Shown: positions 1 to 5,106 of the stretch, one piece after another
Layout: every line of letters starts with the position of its first letter
Position numbering within the stretch: position 1 is the stretch's first letter
DNA from: Bifidobacteriaceae bacterium
GTDB taxonomy: Bacteria; Actinomycetota; Actinomycetes; Actinomycetales; WQXJ01
Reading direction: 5' to 3'
Assembly (NCBI GenBank): GCA_031279575.1
Contig: JAITIG010000199.1
Span: forward strand, 1-13,163
DNA length: 13,163 nt
Notes under the pieces: generated by a model
What the model saw: the letters and a program-made list of their open reading frames with translations, nothing else
Told to the model about the DNA's origin: nothing
Databases searched by the model: none
Translations under genes and position numbers: made by a program

Positions 1-2
1 CC

Positions 3-242
3 GCCGGGTGGGAGGGGTGGTGGCGGTTCAACACCGTGGCCCGCGCGGCCGGGTTCATCCCCGGCGAGGAAGTCGTGTTGGGGTTGGCTGTGGCCGGGGA
101 GGCCGCCAACCCGGACGGGACCGCCGCCATCGCCATCCCCCGGCGGGTGGTCGAGGGGCTGCCGACCGGCGAGGTGGTCTTGTTCGGCCGGACCTCCGGG
201 ACGGTCGCGCTGCGCGAGCCCCTCCAAGACGAGACCCGGTGA
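3..242 (+). CDS. C-terminal part of an unrecognised ICE protein
   Basis: Only the last 79 residues are visible; the frame is open to the left edge, so the true start lies outside the window. A GTG at 36 is in frame, but the residues before it (AGWEGWWRFNT) look like protein, so I do not take it as the start. The segment has a Trp-rich beginning followed by alternating Val/Leu/Gly stretches (EEVVLGLAV, AIAIPRRVV, GEVVLFGR), suggesting a small beta-rich domain; no membrane segment or catalytic motif is visible. It stops 7 bases before the coupling-protein start and is probably in the same operon. I do not recognise the family; a conjugation-associated role is inferred only from position. Confidence 0.6.
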   Translation, partial: AGWEGWWRFNTVARAAGFIPGEEVVLGLAVAGEAANPDGTAAIAIPRRVVEGLPTGEVVLFGRTSGTVALREPLQDETR

Positions 243-249
243 GCGGGCG

Positions 250-2043
250 TTGAACACCCCGGCGCCGGCCCCCCAGGGCAGGGACGCCCTGGCGAACATC
301 GGGTTGGCCGCCTTGGGGGCGGCCGCCGCGCTCGGGGTGGTGTTGCGCGCCGCCGGGTCGCTGGCGGCGCTGTTGGCCGGCCGCCCGCAACCGACGGGGG
401 GCCTGTTCGACGGGATCATGGCCGTCTTCGACCCGGCCGACCCCGGCTCCCGGATCGGCGCGCCAGGCCTCAACCCGTGGGCGTACTGGGGTTGCGCCGC
501 GGTCCTGCTCGCCATCGCGGGGGCCGCCGGGGCGGCCGCCTGGGCGGCGTGGCGCCGATCAGACGCGAAAACCAAAACCGACCCGCGCCGCATCGCCGGG
601 ACCGCCGGCGGGGACGAGACCCGCCGCGCCGCCTCCGCGAAAGCCCTCCTGAAACGCGCGCGAACCCTGCGCCCGTCGATCGGCAAGGCCAGACCCGGCG
701 ACGTCGGCTACCAGTTGGGGTCCAGCCGCGGCGCCAAGGTGTGGGCGTCGGTCGAGGACAGCATCCTGCTGATCGGCCCGCCGCGCTCCGGCAAAGGCCT
801 CCACGTCGTCGTCAACGCGATCCTGGACGCGCCCGGCGCGGCCGTCACCACCTCGACCAGGCCGGACAACCTCACCGCCACGTTGAGAGCCCGCCAGAGG
901 CTGGGCCCGGTCGCCGTGTTCGACCCGCAACAACTCGCCGGGGGCCTGCCGGCCGGGTTGCGCTGGTCCCCGGTGCGCGGCTGCGAGCAACCCTTGACCG
1001 CGATGATCCGGGCGACCGGCCTGGCCGCCTCGACCGGGCTCGGGGCGGGCGGGGTCGAGAACGGCGGGTTCTGGGAAGGCAAAACAAGGACCGCGTTGCA
1101 AGCCCTGCTCCACGCCGCCGCGTTGGACCACCGCGACTCCGCCGAGTTGTTCCGGTGGACGTTGGACCCCAACGCCGCCATCGACGCCGTGTCGATCCTC
1201 CGCTCCAACACCCAGGCCGCGACCGGGTGGGCCGAGGCGTTGGACGCCACCATCAACTCCGACCCGAGAACCCGCGACTCGATCTGGCAGGGCGTGTCCC
1301 TCGCCCTGTCAGCCCTCGCCGACCCCAGAGTCCTCGCCGCCGTCTCCCCGAAAGCCGGCGAGGGGTTCGACCCGGCCGACTTCCTCCAACAACAGGGGAC
1401 CTTGTACCTGCTCGCGACCGGCGCGGGGGCGGGCGCGTCGGCGGCGCTGGTCGCCGCCCTGGTCGAGGACGTGGTCGAGGCCGCCCGCCGGCTCGCCGCC
1501 CGCTCCGCCGGCGCCCGCCTCGACCCGCCGGTGTTGTTGGCGTTGGACGAGATCGGCAACCTCGCCCCCTTGCCGTCCCTGCCGGTGTTGATGGCCGAGG
1601 GCGGCGGCACCGGCATCACCACCATGCCCGTGCTCCAGTCCCTCGCGCAAGCCCGCCAGAAATGGGGCGCCGACGCGGCCGGCGCGATCTGGGACGCCTC
1701 CATCGTCAAGATCATCCTCGGCGGGGCGTCCTCCACCGCCGACCTGCGGGACCTGTCCACCCTGATCGGCGAAAGAGACGAGACCACCACCTCCGACACC
1801 CGCACCGACGCGGGCGGCCTGTCCACCCAGCGCTCCATCCGCCGGGTGGCGATCATGCCGCCCGAGGTGATCCGCACCCTCCCGTTCGGGACCGGGGTGA
1901 TCCTGCTCCGCTCGGCCCGCCCCATCATCGCCGACCTGCGGGCCTGGCCGGACAGGCCCGACGGGAGACAACTCAAAACCGACCGGGCCGAAGTCGAAGC
2001 CGTCTTGCGCGCCGCGACCCCGGGAAGCGCCGGGCCGCCGTGA
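250..2043 (+). CDS. Type IV secretion coupling ATPase (TraG/TraD/VirD4-like)
   Basis: A 597-residue conjugative coupling protein, expected to sit in the inner membrane and use ATP to pass the relaxase-DNA complex to the type IV secretion channel. Two hydrophobic segments lie near residues 14-44 and 77-97, as usual for VirD4 proteins. Walker A is GPPRSGKG at 176-183, followed by a Thr/Ser-rich strand (TTSTRPDNL). Walker B is VLLALDE, ending at Asp433-Glu434, followed by IGNLAPLPSLP and GGGTGITTMPVLQSLAQ, which match the TraM-recognition/AAA part of this family. The chosen start is TTG at 250, with a GGTGAG stretch 6 bases upstream; no better ATG or GTG precedes the first membrane segment. Length is normal for actinobacterial TraG-like proteins. 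Its stop overlaps the methylase GTG start. Family assignment is secure; the individual symbol is not. Confidence 0.93.
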   Translation: MNTPAPAPQGRDALANIGLAALGAAAALGVVLRAAGSLAALLAGRPQPTGGLFDGIMAVFDPADPGSRIGAPGLNPWAYWGCAAVLLAIAGAAGAAAWAAWRRSDAKTKTDPRRIAGTAGGDETRRAASAKALLKRARTLRPSIGKARPGDVGYQLGSSRGAKVWASVEDSILLIGPPRSGKGLHVVVNAILDAPGAAVTTSTRPDNLTATLRARQRLGPVAVFDPQQLAGGLPAGLRWSPVRGCEQPLTAMIRATGLAASTGLGAGGVENGGFWEGKTRTALQALLHAAALDHRDSAELFRWTLDPNAAIDAVSILRSNTQAATGWAEALDATINSDPRTRDSIWQGVSLALSALADPRVLAAVSPKAGEGFDPADFLQQQGTLYLLATGAGAGASAALVAALVEDVVEAARRLAARSAGARLDPPVLLALDEIGNLAPLPSLPVLMAEGGGTGITTMPVLQSLAQARQKWGADAAGAIWDASIVKIILGGASSTADLRDLSTLIGERDETTTSDTRTDAGGLSTQRSIRRVAIMPPEVIRTLPFGTGVILLRSARPIIADLRAWPDRPDGRQLKTDRAEVEAVLRAATPGSAGPP

Positions 2044-2771
2044 CCGGCCCCCACCGGGCCGCGGCCCGGCCCTGGCCCGCGCCGGCGCGCGGCGGCGCGG
2101 AGACGCCCCGGCGCCTCAAAGCGGGCAGTCTTTTCTCGGGATTCGGCGGCCTCGACCTGGCCGTCGAGGACGTTTTCGACGCTGAGACCGTCTGGTTCGC
2201 CGAGACCGACCCGGCCGCCGCGAGAATCTACGAGCGGCATTGGCCCGGGGTCCCCAACCTCGGTGACGTCTCCCAGGTCGACTGGTCCCAAGTCGCCCCG
2301 GTGGACATCCTATGCGGCGGCCCGCCCTGCCAAGATCTGTCCTATTCAGGCCGTATGGCTGGCCTGGGGTCGCGCACCCGTTCGGGGCTGTTCTGGTTCA
2401 TGGCGGCCGCCGCGGCGGCCCTGCGGCCGTCTTGGGTCGTGATCGAGAACGTTCCCGGATTGCTGGCGGCGCCCGCGGGCTTGGAGTTGGAAGGCGGCGA
2501 GGATGGGAGCAGGCGAGGCAACCCGGACGGTGGCGGCGGGCCCGGCCGGCTTTGGGGCGCCGTTCGCGGTCTGGGACCCCCAGACGGGGGCGTGGATGGT
2601 CCCGGGCCCGGATCTGAGCGGGCGATGGGAGCGTTATTGTCGGCCCTGGCCGGTTTGGGGTTCGACGCGGTCTGGGCTCGCCTGCCGGCCAGCGCGGCTG
2701 GGGCGTGCCATCTGCGCCGCCGTGTCTTCGTGCTCGCCTGGCCCGCTGCTGTGCACCCCGTGCGCCTCTGA
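2040..2771 (+). CDS. DNA cytosine-5 methyltransferase, N-terminal part (motifs I-VIII)
   Basis: Starts at GTG 2040 in a GTGA overlap with the coupling-protein stop, implying translational coupling. It carries the ordered motifs of 5-methylcytosine methyltransferases: motif I SLFSGFGGLD at residues 30-39 (SAM binding), motif IV CGGPPCQDLSYSGR with catalytic Cys97, motif VI ENVPGLL at 136-142, and a motif VIII-like block CHLRRRVFVLAW ending at nt 2741. Right after that block the frame runs into TGA at 2769-2771, before the target-recognition region and motifs IX-X. Those lie in the +1 frame (next entry). Reading CC instead of CCC at 2742-2744 would join the two into a protein of about 390 residues, normal for the family. 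So this is a frameshifted gene, a sequencing indel, or a genuine two-part enzyme. Residues from about 150 to 190 are Gly-rich and poorly protein-like. Target sequence unknown. Confidence 0.8.
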   Translation: MTGPHRAAARPWPAPARGGAETPRRLKAGSLFSGFGGLDLAVEDVFDAETVWFAETDPAAARIYERHWPGVPNLGDVSQVDWSQVAPVDILCGGPPCQDLSYSGRMAGLGSRTRSGLFWFMAAAAAALRPSWVVIENVPGLLAAPAGLELEGGEDGSRRGNPDGGGGPGRLWGAVRGLGPPDGGVDGPGPGSERAMGALLSALAGLGFDAVWARLPASAAGACHLRRRVFVLAWPAAVHPVRL

Positions 2772-3213
2772 CGCCGGCCGGTCGGCCGAGACCCTCGAGG
2801 AGCGGACCGCGAAGGGCCGCCAGGTGTCGATGGGAAACCAGCTGGCCCATGTCGCCGCCCGCGCCCCGGCCGCGGACGGGTCGCCTGATTGGGGGCGGTG
2901 GGCTGGTGCGGTCGCCCGCGCCGCGGCGATGGCGGGCCGCCCGGCGCCGGCCCCGACACGGCCGGGCCGCGGCGGGAAGCCGACCGCGAACCCGGTGTTC
3001 GTGGAGTGGGCTATGGGCCTGCCGGAGGGGTGGGTGAGCGACCCGGCGCTCGGGTTGCCGGCCGGCCGCCAGCTGCGCGCCTTGGGCAACGGGGTCGTCC
3101 CGGCCCAAGCCCGTCTCGCTTTGGCCGTCTTGCTCGACGCCGCCCGCGAAACCCGAACCGGCCAGACCGCCCAGGCCGTCCAGGGCGCGCCGCCCCCGGA
3201 CGGCGCCGCCTGA
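2503..3213 (+). CDS. DNA cytosine-5 methyltransferase, C-terminal part (motifs IX-X), overlapping frame
   Basis: The +1 frame relative to the preceding part contains the missing end of the enzyme: TPCASDAG, WGRWAGAVARAAAMAGRPAPAPT, FVEWAMGLPEGWVSDP, and motif X RALGNGVVPAQARLALAVL. If expressed alone, an ATG at 2503 has a modest AGG stretch about 8 bases upstream. From memory, the region before 2745 in this frame (WDPQTGAW, DLSGRWERY, WPVWGSTRSG, SSCSPGPLL) also resembles segments seen in actinobacterial and phage methylase-like proteins. It is less Gly-rich than the other frame over 2520-2620, so it may be real coding rather than a shadow. Alternatively only the part after about 2745 is translated, as the tail of a frame-restored single gene. 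The end at 3213 is certain in either reading; the start is not. Confidence 0.65.
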   Translation: MGAGEATRTVAAGPAGFGAPFAVWDPQTGAWMVPGPDLSGRWERYCRPWPVWGSTRSGLACRPARLGRAICAAVSSCSPGPLLCTPCASDAGRSAETLEERTAKGRQVSMGNQLAHVAARAPAADGSPDWGRWAGAVARAAAMAGRPAPAPTRPGRGGKPTANPVFVEWAMGLPEGWVSDPALGLPAGRQLRALGNGVVPAQARLALAVLLDAARETRTGQTAQAVQGAPPPDGAA

Positions 3214-3216
3214 CAA

Positions 3217-3245
3217 CCAGCGGCCCCGGTTTCGGCGGCCGCTGG
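3217..3245 (+). terminator. Stem-loop just after the methyltransferase
   Basis: A perfect 9-bp inverted repeat (CCAGCGGCC, then GGCCGCTGG) with an 11-nt middle that can itself pair (CCG/CGG), starting 3 bases after the methylase stop. There is no T tract, as is common in high-GC actinomycetes. A terminator or an mRNA end stabiliser is inferred. Confidence 0.45.
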
Positions 3246-3287
3246 CCGCCGGTCCGGGTTCGCCGGCCCCGCCCGGTTCGGCCGGGA

Positions 3288-3345
3288 GGGGCCGCGCACC
3301 TGTGGGGTGTGAGCGCGGCCCCCGGTGATGTCGGGGTCGCCCCGA
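3288..3345 (+). promoter_or_regulatory. Two stem-loops in the ssb leader
   Basis: Upstream of ssb there is a perfect 10-bp inverted repeat (GGGGCCGCGC at 3288-3297, GCGCGGCCCC at 3313-3322, 15-nt loop). A second compact one follows (TCGGGG, TCG, CCCCGA, 3331-3345), ending 6 bases before the ribosome binding site. They could be operator dyads or leader structures controlling ssb translation. I found no convincing -35/-10 pair here. Function is inferred from position only. Confidence 0.35.
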
Positions 3346-3365
3346 GCTTTGAAGGAGCGGCCAGA

Positions 3366-4040
3366 ATGGGTATCAAAACGTTGGAGTCGATGAGCGGTTT
3401 CATCGCGTCCGACCCGGTGGTCAACGTGACCGAGTGGGGCGCGACCCGGATGTGGGTGCGGGTCGGCCAAGAGCACCACACACCCAACCCGGACGGGTCT
3501 TTCACCGCCGGGCCGGCCACGTTCCACGACTTGGTGATGTTCCGCCGTTCGGCTGAGCGGGCCGCCCCGATGCTGAGGAAAGGCGACAGGTTCATCGCCG
3601 AGGGCCACGTCCACCGCCGCTCCGCGACCGGCCCGGACGGCGAGCCGATAGAACGGGAAGAGTTCGTGGCCCGCCGCATCGGGCACGACAACAACGTTGT
3701 CAACTACCAAGTCGACCGGACCCCGCGCCGCGCCCAAACCCAAACCGAAACCCGAACCCAAACGGCGGAACGCGGCCAAGCCCCGGCCGGAGCCGGCCAG
3801 GCGCCCGCCGCCGGGGCGGAGGCGCCCCGGCAGCCGCTCGAGGCGGCCGCCGGCAGGGCGATGCCGCGCGACCGGGTGACGACCGGCGCGCGGGCCGCCG
3901 CCCGCGGCCTGACCACAGCCCGCCACGCGCCCGACCCGGCCTCCCCCACCGCCCCCACCGCCCCGACAGGGCCGACTGGGCCGGTGTCCCCGTTCGCGCC
4001 GCCGGCCGCCCCGGCCGCCGCCCAGGCGGTGGCACTGTGA
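3366..4040 (+). CDS. ssb: Single-stranded DNA-binding protein (ICE-encoded SSB)
   Basis: A 224-residue protein. Residues 1 to about 115 read as an SSB OB-fold: an N-terminal strand (SGFIASDPVV), a region ending in DLVMFRRSAE, then RKGDRFIAEGHVHRRS and EEFVARRIGHD. It would bind single-stranded DNA during conjugative transfer or establishment. The start is ATG 3366, with AAGGAG at 3352-3357 at ideal spacing. The tail, about residues 118-224, is low-complexity: a Gln/Thr/Glu stretch (QTQTETRTQT) followed by Ala/Pro/Thr/Gly with PTAP and PTGP repeats. It ends in AVAL and lacks the acidic DDDxPF-like tip through which bacterial SSBs recruit partners. Its stop overlaps the next gene's GTG start. 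OB-fold assignment is good; the partner set is unknown. Confidence 0.85.
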   Translation: MGIKTLESMSGFIASDPVVNVTEWGATRMWVRVGQEHHTPNPDGSFTAGPATFHDLVMFRRSAERAAPMLRKGDRFIAEGHVHRRSATGPDGEPIEREEFVARRIGHDNNVVNYQVDRTPRRAQTQTETRTQTAERGQAPAGAGQAPAAGAEAPRQPLEAAAGRAMPRDRVTTGARAAARGLTTARHAPDPASPTAPTAPTGPTGPVSPFAPPAAPAAAQAVAL

Positions 4041-4693
4041 GCGCCCGCCGCCGCGCCGGGGTCTTGGTCCCGCCCGTCTTCGACCAAGACGACACGCCAA
4101 CGCGGAACGCCGCCGCCGGGGCGGTCTCGGAGGCTGGCGGGTCTTCGCGGGGCGGCCCGCCGGCCCCGGTGGTGTGGGCGGCGTTGAGCGGGGAAGAGGC
4201 CGAATCCGAGTGGCGGGCGCTCAACGAGTGGGTCGAAGACCTGCGCCAAGTGTTCTGCCTGCCCGCCCAGGTGGTCCCGCCGTTCTGGCACCGCCACCAG
4301 CTGCTGGTCGAGCACCTCTCAGCGCTGAGGTGCCATTGGCTGGCCGCGTTCGACCCGGCCCAGCACGCCTCCGCGCCGTTCGGGTGGATCAGAGACCTCG
4401 ACGAGTGGAAACTCCGCATGCGGGAAGCCGTCGCCGCCCTCGGCACCCGCGTCGACCAAGACCGCCCCCACCAGGCGGCGCCGTGGCCGGGCGAGCCCGC
4501 CCCGGACCCCGAAGACGCCCCGCCCCCAGTCGACCTGGCAGACCGGCGCGCCGACTTCCTCGCGGTGGTGGCCTGGGACGTCGCCAGGCGCCGCGCCATC
4601 GAAGCCCGCTTCTACCAACTCGCCGCCGACGCCAACCCCGATGACGACCCCGACCACGGCGACGGGTGGGGCGCTTGGGGCGGGGGCCGATGA
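4037..4693 (+). CDS. DUF4913-like ICE protein
   Basis: A 218-residue protein starting at GTG 4037 inside a GTGA overlap with the ssb stop, so probably translationally coupled. The core, about residues 45-140, has the features I associate with the DUF4913 family common in actinobacterial conjugative elements: LNEWVEDL, then VVPPFWHRHQLLVEHLSALRCHWLAAFDP, GWIRDLDEW and LRMREAV. The flanks are Pro/Ala-rich and probably disordered; the C-terminus is acidic then Gly/Trp-rich (NPDDDPDHGDGWGAW). There are no membrane segments and no catalytic motif. Biochemical function is unknown. The fixed position between SSB and recombinase suggests a role in element maintenance or transfer. The family name comes from memory of the pattern, not from a search. 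Confidence 0.75.
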   Translation: MSARRRAGVLVPPVFDQDDTPTRNAAAGAVSEAGGSSRGGPPAPVVWAALSGEEAESEWRALNEWVEDLRQVFCLPAQVVPPFWHRHQLLVEHLSALRCHWLAAFDPAQHASAPFGWIRDLDEWKLRMREAVAALGTRVDQDRPHQAAPWPGEPAPDPEDAPPPVDLADRRADFLAVVAWDVARRRAIEARFYQLAADANPDDDPDHGDGWGAWGGGR

Positions 4694-4842
4694 TGGGGCG
4701 GACGTATCGGCGCAAAACGAACTGGGTGCCGCAAGACGAGCGGCGCTTGACGGCGCTGGCCGAACCGGAGGACATACAACCGGCCCGCCTGCGGGACCTG
4801 GTGTTGGCGATGGCGTTGTCGATGCCGGGCCAAAAACCCTGA
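4690..4842 (+). CDS. 50-residue basic ICE protein
   Basis: A short gene whose ATG at 4690 overlaps the DUF4913-like stop (ATGA), continuing the chain of overlapping starts seen at methylase and DUF4913; a second ATG follows immediately at 4693. The product begins MMGRTYRRKTNWVPQDERRL and ends in an amphipathic helix (PARLRDLVLAMALSM). The Arg/Lys-rich N-terminus and helix are compatible with a small DNA- or protein-binding factor, but I do not recognise a family. G/C at third positions and the coupled start make it a credible gene despite its size. Confidence 0.6.
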   Translation: MMGRTYRRKTNWVPQDERRLTALAEPEDIQPARLRDLVLAMALSMPGQKP

Positions 4843-4912
4843 CCAGCCCCCAAAAAACAAGCCCGACCCGGCGGGGCGGGGAATGTCCGCTTGAGCGGGG
4901 ATCGGAGCTAAC

Positions 4913-5092
4913 ATGGACAAGCGGCCCGGCAAACCACAAGGCGCCGCCCCCGGCCGGCGACCGGCCAAGGGGCGGTCGGGACCGCCCCGGGCCGTTCCCT
5001 CGCGTTGTTGTGGGGCGGGGCGGGGCAACATCAGAGTAGACGACGCCGGGCCGCTGGAAACAACGCCTGAGCGCCCTTCCGGGGGCCTGTGA
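4913..5092 (+). CDS. Doubtful 59-residue ORF
   Basis: ATG at 4913 is preceded by GGAG with a 5-base gap, and the frame runs to a TGA at 5090-5092 just upstream of the recombinase. The product (starting MDKRPGKPQGAAPGRRP) is Arg/Pro/Gly-rich, has no recognisable motif, and reads through the 4969-4988 palindrome. It may be a leader peptide or simply chance in GC-rich DNA. Listed because of its ribosome-binding site and position. Confidence 0.2.
   Translation: MDKRPGKPQGAAPGRRPAKGRSGPPRAVPSRCCGAGRGNIRVDDAGPLETTPERPSGGL
4969..4988. promoter_or_regulatory. 20-bp near-palindrome upstream of the recombinase
   Basis: GGGGCGGTC and GACCGCCCC are perfect 9-bp inverted halves separated by two bases, about 120 bases before the recombinase ATG. 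Tight symmetry without a real loop fits a dimeric protein-binding site better than a terminator. An operator role is inferred. Confidence 0.35.
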
Positions 5093-5106
5093 TCGGAGTC
5101 TGCTCG

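Larger units (their letters stand above)
4843..5106. other. Non-coding gap upstream of the recombinase
   Basis: This is the longest gap in the ICE part. It holds an A-run (CCCCCAAAAAACAAG, 4846-4862), a 59-codon ORF (4913-5092) that I rate as doubtful, and a 20-bp near-palindrome at 4969-4988 (GGGGCGGTC, GG, GACCGCCCC). A G-rich block GGGGCGGGGCGGGG lies at 5012-5025. I see no clear promoter. It is a reasonable place for recombinase control or a recombination site, but the sequence alone does not show which. Confidence 0.4.

Noticed and set aside
477..2039. + strand frame upstream of and in frame with the methylase
   Set aside because: Arg/Pro-rich shadow of the coupling protein; methylase motifs begin only after the GTG at 2040.
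708..2291. - strand frame of 527 codons opposite the coupling protein
   Set aside because: Antisense to Walker A and B motifs, no recognisable domain.
2634..4100. Long - strand reading frame of 488 codons over methylase and ssb
   Set aside because: Arg/Gly-rich shadow without motifs, antisense to recognisable methylase motif X and SSB.
5005..5042. TTGTTG and TAGACG as a recombinase promoter
   Set aside because: Spacing is wrong (26 bases) and no alternative -10 fits at 16-19 bases.
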